Shown piece by piece: positions 21,964 through 34,023 of a stretch of 64,000 nucleotides of DNA. The notes under the pieces were generated by a model, which worked only from the letters and a program-made list of their open reading frames with translations, had not been told where the DNA came from and ran no database searches. Position numbers and translations under genes: made by a program. Within the stretch, counting starts at the first letter, position 1, and each line of letters begins with the position of its first letter. Source of the stretch: Plicaturopsis crispa FD-325 SS-3 (lineage: Eukaryota; Basidiomycota; Agaricomycetes; Amylocorticiales; Amylocorticiaceae); contig KN832555.1 in assembly GCA_000827205.1 (NCBI GenBank), positions 155,881 through 219,880 on the forward strand. Reading direction: 5' to 3'.

Positions 21964-22927
21964 TATGGTGGGCCAAATGCACATTTAATTATTTCCGCGC
22001 ATAACTCAGGGCGCGCAAATCAAGTGCGCGCGCAAAGTTCAACGCCTTTCTAGAAACTACATATTGGAGTACCCATGGCCTTCAAGTACCTGCCCAGATG
22101 GTCACCGACGTCCATCGCCAATGCTTAGCAGCCCCAGCTCTTGCTGAGGTCGTCGTCAGCACCGGCGACGACAGTGTTCGGCATCATGCATCACCCGAGA
22201 CCCGACTCCGATGTCCGGCTACCGCGACGGCGGCGAGTTAACTTAGACGCAGAACTACCTGACCTCAGCGTCGACCATGATATATGGTATCACTAAGGGG
22301 TAGACATCCGATGGCACTGCGCTACTAGCAGGAACGCAGGACAACGACACCGGGATAGACCTTCTCTCGTATTGCTCTCCCACTTATCGCCGCCGCGACT
22401 CGATCCCCCTCGCGGCCCCGTAGAACTCGACATTGCATGACCCATTCTTCGGACATCAAGATTTGGCAGTAAAGGACCATACCGTGGAGATGTGCCAAGG
22501 TCTGTCTAACTCATCAATAGAAATAGGCGTCTGAATAACATTCTTGTAGACCAAGTTGTCTGTTTGGCCAGGCCCATAACATGCCGGGCATTCCCTTCCT
22601 AGTGCTGGTGCATACTAGCCTCTTTGGAGATGCCTCTACGTTCGTGTACCTTCCGTTCGGTCACTGTTTTCCTCCAGAAATGTCGGCTGTATCAGTGCTT
22701 AGGCTATTGACTGGACTTTGTCCGAATTCAAGATTTGACATATATATGTGTGTCTAGAAATGGCTTTGGCACACTGAAAACTGACTGGGAGGTGCTGTAT
22801 AAAGTACACAGGCTCGTGCTCTAGATGAAAGTACCGAAAATGCACGAAAAGAGGCCAAAAGATGATTTGCGCGCCCTGAAGTTTGCGCGCGCGCGCGGTC
22901 GAATAAATGTGCAGTTTGACCCTCATA
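21964..22927. mobile_element. Non-autonomous inverted-repeat transposon, TATG family, copy 2
   Basis: 964 bp. Left end TATGGTGGGCCAAATGC..., right end is an imperfect inverted copy (GCAGTTTGACCCTCATA). The repeats can be followed for roughly 60 bp, including TGCACATTTA, a GCGCGC-rich stretch and CAGGGCGCGCAAATCA. Flanked by a 6-bp direct repeat CCAGCG (21958-21963 and 22928-22933). Same terminal TATG, same duplication length and same GC-rich subterminal pattern as 10758-11894, but the interior is different. No transposase seen. The right duplication is followed directly by the ATG of the permease gene, and the right terminal repeat contains an in-frame ATG (22907). Confidence 0.78.
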
Positions 22928-22933
22928 CCAGCG

Positions 22934-24965
22934 ATGTCGACCGGCAGCATGTCCCACGAAGAAAAGGACTCGGAGTTCTCTGGTCCTCACCACGCCGTTC
23001 TCGAGGCTGCCCCCGATGTCGTTATCGCACATAGGTTCGGGGCACTGGGACCATGGCTCTCCAAGCTCTTTGCGAGCGGTGTGGAGGCTCGAGGCGTCGA
23101 GCGCGTCCCGGAGTCGGAGCGAGAGACGAAAAACACTTGGAACAAGTGAGTACCGACCGCTTTCACGGTAAAACCATGCTGACGGTGACTTGAAGTCTAC
23201 TCATGTGGTGGTGAGCGATTTTCGCCCTAACGTGCACGCGGGCTGTCGTTGAACCCAGAATGCTAGGTCCGTGAACACTGTTTTGACGACCATCCCAATT
23301 GGCGTGCTCGGCCAGAGCATCTTCACTTTGACCCTCGCGTGAGTGTGCCGATTTCGCCGAGATGCATTCAACATGCATCCAACTGAGAGCGTGAAACAGT
23401 AATTCCATCGCTGTGATTTTCTGCTTCGGCGCACTGGGTGCAATGGCCACTGCGTTCATCTCAACGTTGGGCCCGCAGACTGGTCTCCGGACAATGATCA
23501 TCACTCGTTACAGCTCCGGCTACGTCGGCTGCACGATCTACTCGATACTCAACATTCTGACACAGTGCGTTTGCCCGTCTAAATCATTTTTAACCGTCGT
23601 ATCTGAAGAGTTTTGTCCGGCAGACTTGGTTTCTCGGCGACCGCGGTTATCCTGGGCGGGCAGACGCTCGCGTCGATCAACCCGGGCACGCTCCCGCTCG
23701 TCGTCGGCATCATCATCGTCGGCATCTGCTCGCTCATCCCGTGTTTCATCGGGTACAACGTCGTGCACATCTACGAGCGCTACGCGTGGATCGTCGTCAC
23801 AATCGTCATGCTCATGCTGTATGGTCTGGGTGCCAAGGCCGGGTTTGACCCCAGTGCCCAAGAACCTCTGCAGGATACCGGACGCGCCCTGAGCGCGGAC
23901 ATACTCAGCTTCGGCGGCATCGTCTTTGGATCGTTCTCCGGAGTGCGTGGCCCTCTATATTTTTCCGCGTAGGTTTTGCTAATGGTTCCTGAAAGTGGGC
24001 ACCTGTCGCGGCAGATTACAACTGCCGGCTCCCGGTTGAGACGTCGTCCTGGAAGGTGTTTGCCCTGACGTTCTGGGGCCTCTTCATCCCTATCGTCTTT
24101 GTAGAGTGTCTCGGTGCGACACTGATGACCATCACCGATGAGGCATACGTAGACGCGTTCACAAACGGAAGCACCGGCGGGCTTCTTAGCCAGGTACTTA
24201 GCCCATGGAAAGGCGGAGGCAAATTTATCCTCTTCCTTCTCGCATTCTCCGTCATGTAAGTCCTCCGTCCCCTTACTCTCGCGGCCTCCGCTCACACCCC
24301 GCCAGCGCGAACAACATCCCGAACACGTACTCCGCGGGCCTGTCGATGCAGTCGCTCGGGCGCCCCTTCGCGCTCATCCCGCGCTTCTTCTGGACGTTCC
24401 TCGCGTTCGTGATCTACACCGTCGCCGGCGTCGCCGGGCGCGAGCACTTCTCCGAGATCCTCAGCAACTTCCTCAGCATCCTCTCGTACTGGACTGCGTT
24501 CTTCATCGTCATCGTCGCGGAGGAGCACTTTATCTTCCGGCGCAGCGCGGGCGGGTACGAGGAGGATGTGAAGGTGCGGAGGCGCGCGGGGCGCATGGGT
24601 GGGTACAACTTGGATGACTGGGACAGCCCCACGAAGCTCCCGATGGGTTTCGCGGGCATCATTGCGGGGTGCTTTGGTGTGGCCGGCGCGGTGGTCGGTA
24701 TGGCTGAGGTTCGTATTTTGGTCAAGTGATTCCACGTATATGGTGCTAAACCACTGTCATGCAGGTGTGGTACATCGGCCCCCTCGGAAAATTGGCCGGC
24801 ACCGAGTTCGGCGCCGACCTGGGCTTCGAGGTCCGTATAGCTTCCCCCTCCTCTACGCGCCCCCCACTGACATGCGAAATTGCTTTATCTCAGCTCGCTG
24901 CAGGATTTGCCGCAGTCGCGTACGCGCCCCTGCGATGGCTGGAGATACGGCTCACTGGGCGATAG
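22934..24965 (+). CDS. Purine-cytosine permease (NCS1 family)
   Basis: Plasma-membrane proton symporter for cytosine/purines, Fcy2-like. Start MSTGSMSHEEKDSEF at 22934; ATG 22907 within the preceding transposon is in frame and would add 9 residues. The cytosolic N-terminus ends with ERETKNTWNK, then about 12 hydrophobic segments: VLTTIPIGVLGQSIFTLTLA, IAVIFCFGALGAMATAF, the NCS1 substrate region LGPQTGLRTMIITRYSSGY, LPLVVGIIIVGICSLIPCF, YAWIVVTIVMLMLYGLG, ALTFWGLFIPIVFVECLGA, FILFLLAFSV, ANNIPNTYSAGLSMQSLG, FFWTFLAFVIYTVAGVAG, and a last helix in FAGIIAGCFGVAGAVVG. The sequence NNIPNTYSAGLSMQ is typical of fungal purine-cytosine permeases. Ends ...RWLEIRLTGR. Its promoter has been displaced by 964 bp by the element upstream. 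Confidence 0.92.
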
Positions 24966-25402
24966 CCGACGGGGTTATGTATTTTGTGGTGCCACCTTTT
25001 ACGCTGTGCTCCTTGCATGTTGTTGTTGTTTGAGACGTTATTTATTTCTGTCCAGTTATAATCATAATAACAGCATCTGCTGGACGCTACTTCTCTTGGA
25101 TGTAGCGGTAATTGACACGAATCAGGAGTTCAGCGCGGTGCACGCCGCACGGACCAACGTCGCGCCTGCGGCGCGTCGCGACTTACCTTCTGCCTTCATT
25201 GCTTTCTGATTTCTTCGCCGGATTCTGCAGCTTGACTTTGGACCACCACTATCCGCCGCGCCGTGCATGCCTCAGGCCTCAGGCTCGCCAAATCGCTGAC
25301 TGCTTCGCTGTTGGGGACTATCAGGGCTAACTAACTCGCGTCAACTTCCTGAAAGACTCAATAACACCAATTTCGATTCGATTCCGACCACTCGTCTCAG
25401 CC
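24966..25402. other. Intergenic
   Basis: 3' flank of the permease and promoter region of the next plus-strand gene. Contains a short TGTTGTTGTTGTTTG run after the permease stop and a duplicated CCTCAGGCCTCAGGCT. No gene recognised. Confidence 0.45.
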
Positions 25403-28400
25403 ATGGATGGCCCGGAATCACCAGGAGAGCGTGCGCTCCGCGAGCATATACGAAACCTACTGCTTCCCTACGCATTGACCCACCTCACCACGGACTATGT
25501 TATTTACTCGGACTCCATGGCCACCCAGGTGAGTACGCGTTTCTGCACCAGTCGACGCGTTTCGTGCCTTCCGAGTATTCCTCGGTACTGAACGTGAACC
25601 GCTGCAGCTTCTGTCCGAGAGCCTCAGGACCATTCCAACGACTGACCCAAACTCGCTAATCCTGCCCGAAGAGCCTTTCGACACCCTCACCCGTATATTG
25701 GGCCTCAACACTCTGCAGCCCTACGAGGAGAAACTGGCGGCTGATCGCCCCACCGTTGACTTCATACGCGATAGAATGAAAATGCCCGCAAACGTGACGT
25801 GCCCGAGCGAGAGGTGCTGGGATGCGCCCGATACATGTGCGCCGCTACATAGTGAGGGGCTTGTACTTGGTGACTGATTTTGTTGCGCAGTCGATTACAA
25901 GACCTCCATTTATCGACCAATGTCGCCGATTCTGACTTGTAGGGCGATCCGCGATACGAAATTGGGCGGCCCGCGGTCGCAACTTGGTTCCAAGCCTCCG
26001 AACCACAGAACGTGTACAGAGATGTTGAAATCCTCGGCCATACGCCCAGTCACGGCTGAGGAATTTGTGGAGCCTCCTTCTCTTGACCTCGACGAAGTCT
26101 TGTGAGCGAATGAAACGCCCACTTCTATCTACAGCTGGAACTAATTTTCTTCGCATTGATAAAGACATCTCAAGCATGCAATCGACGCGCCGATGCAGAA
26201 AGCCATGCTCGATCTGTTCAAGACCATCCCAGCCTTGTCTCGACCACCGCCGGAACCCTACGTCAACTCCCATATAACCGACTTTCTCAATGGGAGCGAG
26301 CGGCCCCCGCAATCTCTCGTTGCGCGCCCGATCTCTCCACCAATATTCCCCCGGAATCGAAACCCCGGAAGTAAACCAGCCCCGGACGCACCGAGCAGCC
26401 TTTCTCAGAGCGTAGGCCACTTGGCGTCCGTGTTGCCCTTGGTGGAAGTGGAAGACGAAGATCGGGATTTGTACAAGCAGCATATGGTTGTTGTCGACGG
26501 CTGGCGTAAGTCAATCACTCATGTTTTTGAATCACTAGTTTTGACCAGGTTGAGGATGTGCAGAAACGTATGCGTCATCTCCTTCTCCCTCGACACCACC
26601 TCTGGGACAAAGCTCTAGTCAGATTGACGAGCTCGAGGGAGATTTCCTGCCGTCCCCGCCAAATGTCAAGCCTTCTGCAATCCAAGCGCTCATAAATGCT
26701 AAGTTAGGTATATCCTAAGCCTCCTCATTTCTAACGCGTGCGTTTAATCATTGGTTTTTCGTCGCAGATGAGGTCGAAATCCCTAGAGCGAGAAAGCCTG
26801 GCGGTAGTCGCGAGAAGCCGAAGAAACTCGGACAGGGCGAAAGGTCTGTTCGCATGTCTGGAAGGCCCATAACCGGGTCCTACTAATTCATCCCTTTGAA
26901 TGTAACAGCCTTGCATCATTTCTATCGCCCTTGGTGTCCACAACTCGTCCAAAGATCGTCACCTCCCCGAAATCTCAGCCCTCGTCCCCTCGCACGACTA
27001 TCAGCCTATCAGTACTCGGCCAACCGCCCTCAGATGCTCCGGACGTAGTCATGGCCTCAGACGACCTTGGTACCATCTTGGAGAACGTGTACGACACAAT
27101 GAAAGGCCAGGACGCAGGAGACTGGGTCATGAATGAACGATTAGAAGACAAGGATGGCTTGCTCATGGACGGTGACCATCGATACGTTCTTGCACTCATC
27201 TCCGGGGCTGACTTTTTCCCTTCGCATGGTAGTGCCTATTCTTCCTCCGCCGAATGTCCATCCTCCGATCGCGATGTTCCATCCGTCGGCTGTACGCGAT
27301 CTCCTTGCGGCTCCCAAAAACAAGGACGGGCCCGTCGCGAGTGCGACCGTGGAGAACAAGGGACCTCTGAGGAAAACCAAGGGTGTCCAGCCGCTCAATA
27401 TCGAGCTCTCGTGGGTGTAAGTCATTCCACCTCCTCATCCCATATGCACTATTGATCATCTCGCATGGTTCTTGATAGGCCATTCAAATATGAGGTTCGG
27501 GCTCCGACGACAGAAGAGCTTGTGAAAGTCGCGAGCATCGATGACGACGCTGCTCCCTCTGCCGGAGAAGACGAGCAAGTCAAAACACTTCTGGATGCCT
27601 TGGATCTCGACGACAGCTCGACTAAAACCGCAAGCCAAGACCCTCCTAGTGTTACCGCATTCTCAATACTTCCACTCAATCTGCCTAGCAACTTTTCCAA
27701 CGATGCCTTTGAAATGGTACTTACTAAGTCTGAGCGGCGGCGACTCGCTGGGCTCCCGGAACGCGACGACTGCAACGACGAAGACAACGACAACGACGAC
27801 AGCATCAACCTTGAAGCACAAGAATCTCAACCAGAACAACATATCGATACTGTGGACGAAAGCTGCAGGCCATCCAGTCGAGCTAGGATTGATCAAGACC
27901 AGCGCAGGAGCGACGATTCTGGAATCTCATTCGCTCCGCAGGCCCAGTATCAGGACGTTCCTGACGACGAAGACGATATGCTCGATGCCGACAAGGAAAA
28001 TATGCCCCCGCCTGTGTATCTGTCTGATTTCGACTCTGGCCTGGAATACTACGAGTCTCCGTTCGCTGCCCGTCCACTTGATGCAGAATACGACCAGCTA
28101 GACGATTCGGGTGCTAACGGCGACCTTGGACCCCCTACCTGGACTACTATTGAGGAGGACGAGGACGGCCAAGCTGGAGACTTTGTGCCCCTCTCGTTTG
28201 GATCGTTTCCTGTAGCTGCTCCGCCCCACGATCCTGATGACAACTTCGTCGTACAGAGACTGACTGCCGGTGGCCTGACGGCGGAGGACTTCGACCCAGC
28301 GCCGACTCATGACCACTCTCTGCCCTGCTTACCTCCGTCACTCCTGGAGCCCGTGGCGGTTGCTCCGCGCAAGGCTGCCCCCATGGCGCTCAATAGTTCT

Positions 28401-29553
28401 GCCGCTTCTCATGCTCAGGCACTCTTGGAATTTCGTGCAATGCGATCGCGAGTGCTCCCTGTTGCGGTTCTCAATGCGTCACGGAGCTCGCCGCATATAT
28501 CTTCAGACGACAAAACGGCCGACATCATCCCGGAACACATCGAAGCCCTGCCAAAGACTCTTCCTCCCGATCTGCTAAACAGCCAGACGCTTTCCATTCC
28601 AACGGACAGGCAATTCCCCTCTGCTCTCCATCAATACCTGGCCTCCATGGATTTCATTCAAAAGCGGACCCTTGTTGGATGTCTTGCCCAGCCTTCCTGC
28701 CTGGTCTCTCTTGTCGAGCGCGAATCCCTAGGCGGCGTCGACCTCATCTTAGATCCACAAACCGCCATCATTCTGTTCTCGCTTGCTGCTCTCCCGTCCC
28801 AGTGCGACGCCCTGCTCACCAGGCTCAGCCAAGAATCATGGCGCTACTCTCGGCTACTGGTGATCTTCGAAGGCTTTCCCTCTTCCCATACGTATCGCCA
28901 CGACGAAATGGCGTCCTCGCGAGAGACGCCGTACGCGTATTCGCCCCCCGTGCTGAAGGCTGTCAAGAAGCTGCGGCGCGATCTGAACCTGGCTGATGTA
29001 TATGAAACGAAGAACGCCACTACGAGCGTCCGGCTCGCATTCGCAAACGCCGTGGACGAAGCTGCTGTGTTCGTGCGGATGTTTGGCGATATAGCGGAAG
29101 AGAACGATGAGACCGCAGGCGCTATATGGGGCGTCCGGGAGTGGCTCAATACTGATGAAGTCGAGGTATGAAACATCATGGTGTCAAACCTGAATGTTTC
29201 TTCGCTAATCCGCTCGTGGCCTACAGTACGAGGCCGAACTGTCCGAGATTGCGGGTATGAACGCCTTTGCGGCGTTCATTGTGCTGTACCAGACGTCCCC
29301 GCAGGAGTTCCTGGACATGAGTCCCGAGCAGAGAATAGAGAATGTCGGACACCTCATCGGCCAGGACAGAATAGTGCGTACTCGCCCGTCCTGAGGTAGT
29401 AGAATCTCACCAACATACTCGTGTCTTCTACAGGTCTCTTTCAACAAAGAAATCGCTCACCGTCTTCAGGCGTTGGATCCAGGGCCCGGGACTGACGTCG
29501 GTGACACCTTCATGGATGGAGGAACGGAAAATGACGCGCACTGGGTTGAGTAA
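25403..29553 (+). CDS. Candidate meiotic SHOC1/Zip2-like protein (XPF-like domain)
   Basis: Large multi-exon protein of roughly 1,100-1,200 residues. It starts MDGPESPGERALREHIRN and ends DAHWVE. The middle is poorly conserved and rich in Asp/Glu and Ser (for example DDCNDEDNDNDD, and a KEN-like DADKENMPPP). The C-terminal 300 residues look folded: VGCLAQPSCLVSLVERESLG, VDLILDPQTAIILFSLAAL and YSRLLVIFEGFPSS resemble an XPF/ERCC4 nuclease fold without the catalytic ERKxxxD motif. They are followed by LSEIAGMNAFAAFIVLYQTS and FLDMSPEQRIENVGHLIGQD, a helix-hairpin-helix-like tail. This order (inactive XPF fold plus HhH) is the hallmark of SHOC1/Zip2, which promotes meiotic crossover. The assignment is by architecture; an unrelated XPF-like protein is possible. 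The splice model of the first half is approximate. Confidence 0.55.
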
Positions 29554-30075
29554 ACTTTGCTTGTAGAGACATGCTTTACTTACTTATACTACATACTACT
29601 TATATTTGATAGCGAATGCTGAAATAACGATTCCTCGAGAAGTGCACCCTGATCTTCAGTACCACCGGCGTCGGGATCATCTTATCTCAGTCAACTCCAT
29701 AAACTTGATCATAAGATGTATAAAGCAGCAGCAAGTCAAGAGTCCCAGAACCCCCAAAGCATTATGCACAGGAGTCAACAAACGAGAGAGGTTAAGTAGA
29801 TGGATACATTATAAGCGATACGGTATATCTTCCGTCTACTCCGCGCGGGAGGAGGTCAAACAGTAGCTTGTCGTCCAAAGGAATGTGCGGAAGATGCGTG
29901 GGCATGAATCAATGGACAAGGAAGAGCAGAGGGACGGTGTTTATCAGCACCTGCGTATGAGTACGGCAAAGAATGGATATATGCTAGTCGGCGTGCGTGC
30001 TAAGCAGTAGAAGATGAGAACGGCGTTGCGACCCGTGGTGCTCAGGATAAGGCGTACCTTCGTCTCTAAAGGTCG
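29554..30075. other. Intergenic, convergent 3' ends
   Basis: Between the XPF-like gene and the DUF6533 gene. AT-richer than its surroundings just after the first stop (ACTTACTTATACTACATACT). No gene recognised. Confidence 0.45.
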
Positions 30076-31733
30076 TTATGATTTGCGGGGGCGCGGGGTG
30101 GCGATGAAGTCCATGAAGGATACCTCTGCATCCAGCGTGGCCGGAACGTCTTCCTGGATAGTGCGGGAGGACGTCATCCTGGCGAGGCGTATCTCGTCGG
30201 GCCCATCGTGCTGCTCAATCTGCACGTGGATCTCCCCGTCGCAAGTGCCTCTTTGCCAGGTGAGACGGCTCAGCTCAGCTTCGTTGAGCACAAAATCCGC
30301 CTCGGCCGACATGTCAGCCGCAAACGACCGGATGCTCAGCATCACCCGGGCTATGGAGATCGATGTGATTGCCGTCGGGAGCCTAATGGGGACGGGTGAG
30401 ACGATACCGCGTACCAGAGAAGAGCGAGATACTTACGAGGAGTAGAAGGCGGGTATCTCGACCTGTGTGGTCCTTCAGCAACCGCATAAGCACTGCCGCG
30501 GTCAAGAGAGGAGCCTCACCGCTAAGTCACCGACCACGGAACTGATCTCCCGGAACCCCATGGAGACTAAGAAATACGGCTTGAGCAAATGGGTTACGGT
30601 ACGCGAAACCATGAGGATCTTCTCACCAAAAACAACCAGATAGAATAAACCGCCGCTAAACACAAAGGTCTTCAGCCACTATGCGGGTCGACGCAGAATA
30701 AGAACGTACTCTCGACGGATCCGTTTCAAGAAAGGGTTCTTGTTGTCGTCTTTGAACGACCAGTACAGAGTTAACAGATATAAGACGGTATGCTCAATTA
30801 GAGCCGGGAGAAGCCAGCGCCAGCCCAAATATTCGGATTCTGGCGGAATGCAGGTCACGGCAACTCCAGGAAACACAGCACGCAGATGGTCCACCGAAAT
30901 CGTTGTCGACGTGTGGTACGCCATGCCTAGGATGGCCACGGTGGCTATGTTGGACACCACGAACGACCCCACGGCAAATACCCGAATGGCCTTTTGACGT
31001 GAAAAGAGGTACCATATCCGGACGACAAGGATTGCTACGAGATTAATGCCATTTAGCGGGCATTATAGGGTGTAGTAGTATCTCGCACACCTTGTATAAT
31101 GGCAGAGGAAAGCAGGGTGAAAGCGAAACCGACTCGGGTCAGAAATTCACACCTGCGCAATGATTATGAGCGTAATGGAATACACCTTCGCCAATGATCG
31201 TACGTCTAAACATTCGTCAGTTTACATGTCTTTCGAAAACTAGGACCATTCATCCTTACTTCTTCCCCGATTCTATTATCAAACTGAGCTAGAGGGCCGG
31301 CCAGGTGTTCAGCACTAGAACGCCACACGAAGAACCAAACATACCAGCAACACCTGCACTTGGGGTATGTCAATACACTGAGATCCAACATGTAATAACT
31401 GCAAACATACGTCGCGAGCACAAGAGGCAAGTATCGATTCTACGGCCCAACAAGTCAGTCTCAACCAACATGAACCTAACGTCTACTTTACTCACCAAGA
31501 GAAAGAGAAAGCGGGAGATCGTCATCGGCCCTGTCCAGTAATATTTAGCCTGGAGTAAAGAATTGAAGGGTCATGTTCAGTGTACGTCGACAGGACTTCA
31601 ACGATAAAATTGAACTGACCTCTTCATCCACGGTGATGATGTACTCGTAGACCAACATCGCCCATGACGCGAGGGTGATATACCTGGTGTTGCTCAAGGC
31701 AAGGATGACCTCAAGTTCCTCCTCTGTCGCCAT
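30076..31733 (-). CDS. DUF6533-type multi-pass membrane protein
   Basis: Member of a large basidiomycete family of predicted seven-helix membrane proteins of unknown function. Start MATEEELEVILALSNTRY followed by ITLASWAMLVYEYIITVDEE, the diagnostic N-terminal signature, then AKYYWTGPMTISRFLFLL after a short intron. Further exons: NRYLPLVLATYVCSYYMLDL, VYSITLIIIAQ, ILVVRIWYLFSRQKAIRVFA, VGSFVVSNIATVAILGMAY, LLPALIEHTVLYLLTLYWSF, and GGLFYLVVFGEKIL built over a 53-nt intron that removes an apparent stop. The last exon starts near 30390 with AITSISIARVMLSIRS and a cytosolic tail ending ATPRPRKS. About nine exons; the smallest internal ones are less certain. Confidence 0.75.
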
Positions 31734-32997
31734 TGCATTGCCGCAATTGCAGGGAGGTGCTGGTTTTTGGTCAAGGGCGCTTGCGACATGGCAGGGCGAA
31801 TTTCTGGTGATGCCTAAGGGAGCTAAAACTCCCGCCAGTGTCAATGTAGCGCGTACAGATTCGTACGTACATCGCGAACTTCTTCGCTGATGGCGTTTAT
31901 TGGGTGCTCCTCAGGAGGACCCACAACTTCGAGCATGTCGAGGCCAGGTCGCTGGAGGTGGTTACCGTGGCTTTGATGTCCGTTTAATTTCGGGGTGCTA
32001 CTCGGAGATCTTAGGACACCTGCAAGACGCTGCAAGAGGATGACTTGGCCTCCAAGTCAAACGTCTTGGAGTGGCGCTTGGTATAGTGCTGAGCGTTAAA
32101 AGTGATACACACATCCGCGGCGCGTAAAATGAGGGCTAAACAATTCTGGCCGCCCTCGAGTCTCGGCCGAGCGCCACCAAATGTTTAACGAGGCGCCCTG
32201 ACAGCGCTAGCAAGTCGACGGAGGCAAATCGACGAAGGTTGTCGGTCATTGGCTACCATGACGGTATTTTTGATCCCGGAAGTATCTCAGCGGCCATCTA
32301 CATAATCCAGATTATCAAAAATATAAGCCCTGCACTGACACCGTACGTCCGCGCCATTATCGCTGCTTATACCAGCGGCAACGAGTGGTACCTGTAGACG
32401 CCGGACGGAAGTAGATGTGCGAGTCGCGACGTACCGAGTCCGAGTGATAGCGCGCAGGGTCACAGGTAATTATGCACGCAGCGCCGCAGTGGTGTACACT
32501 TGAAAGCTTGATAACGGTCGCTGGTTGCTTGGGGAAGTGATTTGGCTTTGCATTCGGATGCGCACGCAGGCATAAAGCAACACCTCTTGAAGTTTGCGGA
32601 TTGTCGGTCTTTGTCGAAGGCACGCTATGCAAACCCAGCATTTTTGTGTAGCGAGGATGTCCAAGTCGTCCAAGAGGGTCCGCTGAGAGATCGTTCGGTC
32701 ATCGGGAACGGTTCGTCGAGGGACAACAGACCGCGGATTCTTAACGCGTCGTGGGGGACGAAAAGTAGCCACCGACCGGGGACCATCTGACCGACTTTGT
32801 CGTTCCAAAGGGTAGCCATGTGCTCCACCGTCGTCCGTCGCCATGTCGGTAGGGAAACGCGCTGAGCCTGAAAGACGCAGCAGGCACGCAGAATGGAAAA
32901 GCCAGATTCTTACAAAGGGGGAGGGAGCATTACATGATACATACTAAGTAGATCCCGAACGTCGCAAGAGAATATGTGTACAACGGGCATGGGTGCG
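31734..32997. other. Intergenic; unassigned short ORFs
   Basis: 1.26 kb between the DUF6533 start and the FAS1 3' end. A minus-strand open frame at 32625-32828 (with MVPGRWLLFVPHDALRI) and an overlapping one at 32470-32844 were inspected; neither matches a family I know and no splice model joins them convincingly. No repeat boundaries found. Confidence 0.4.
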
Positions 32998-33749
32998 TTA
33001 CTCGTATTTGATGGTCTCGTCGACGAGGTAAAGCACGCCGTTCAGACCCTGGCACGACATCAGCAGACGGAACCACTGAGTGCGTGAAGGATGCTTACCT
33101 CTCTTTTCCCGATGATGTGAACATTTCCGTCGATGACCGCACGGCTCCAGTCTGGCTTGCCGTCCTCCTCCCTGCCCTCCAACTTCACCGCGACCGACTT
33201 TCCATCGAGCATCGTGCGGTACGATGTATCTGCTATCTTGATGGGCGAGATCTGCTCGGCAAGAGGAGGTTAGCAGCAATTGGAAATTTCGATAAGATGT
33301 AGATGGGGACGCACCGGGATGATATGCGCAGACACCCAGTTCTCGACATTCCTCTTCGACTTCTCGTCGAACTCCTGCTCCGAAATCTCAATCCCGCTCT
33401 CTAGGCCCCCACGCTCCGGACCCTGATGTCTAATGCACAAGAGTCAGTTCCACCAGATTCTGCGCGCATGCAAGGTCTCGCCAACTCACGGCTTCCGCGC
33501 GAGCGCCATGACCGCCTTGTTCGTCGGAACGAGCACCGTGTTGCGCGCACCCTCCTGGCTGAAGAGCGCGCTGAGCTGCGTCTCGCGCGCGTACGAGAAG
33601 AATATAGACGCAGACGACTCGATTGTTAGGAGATCGGCGAGCGTCGGCTGGCTTGTCGTTAGTGGATCCATCGGTGAAAATACGGCTTGCTCAGCAGCTG
33701 CTGCGCATGCAAATGCAGGAAATATAAGGGCGAGAAGACCAAGACGCAT
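32998..33749 (-). CDS. Secreted FAS1 (fasciclin) domain protein
   Basis: Extracellular or cell-surface protein with one fasciclin-like domain, a fold used in adhesion and common in fungal cell walls. Start at 33749 gives a signal peptide (MRLGLLALIFPAFACAAAA). The FAS1 H1-like block is LADLLTIESSASIFFSYARE, then NTVLVPTNKAVMALARKPHQ (the typical fasciclin signature across an intron), FDEKSKRNVENWVSAHIIP, YRTMLDGKSVAVKLEGREED, VIDGNVHIIGK and NGVLYLVDETIKYE at the C-terminus. About 200 residues over four exons. Divergently transcribed from DPM3 with a 274-bp shared promoter. No GPI signal seen at the end. Confidence 0.85.
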
Positions 33750-34023
33750 CGTGGGTTGCAGAGGTGCAAGTTGCTTGCAAAGAAAAGCAGGCGGCCTCGA
33801 GGACTGACGTCTGCGTGAAAGTCCGTGAGAATATATTTCCAAAAATGCACGCTCCGGTTTGGCTCCGGTCATCAGCCACACCGTCGTCCACCGCCAACAC
33901 ACCTCTATCCTCTGCACTCGGCATATTATATCCAGAACTACAGCAATCGCAACAGAACAGCTGTGCATATACCCTACACGACGCAGCGCAAACGACCCGA
34001 AATACCACCCAACACCCTCTGAA
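33750..34023. promoter_or_regulatory. Divergent promoter between FAS1 gene and DPM3
   Basis: 274 bp separate the two divergent start codons. A GGCATATTATATCCAGAAC stretch near 33921 is the best TATA-like candidate for the plus-strand gene. Assignment is positional. Confidence 0.4.

Noticed and set aside
30600-30720. In-frame stop in the DUF6533 gene after ILRRPA
   Set aside because: A 53-nt GT-AG intron removes it and joins IRR to GGLFYLVVFG, the expected family sequence.
32470-32844. Minus-strand ORFs of 67-124 codons
   Set aside because: No family motif, no coherent splice model, and the overlapping frames argue against either being coding.
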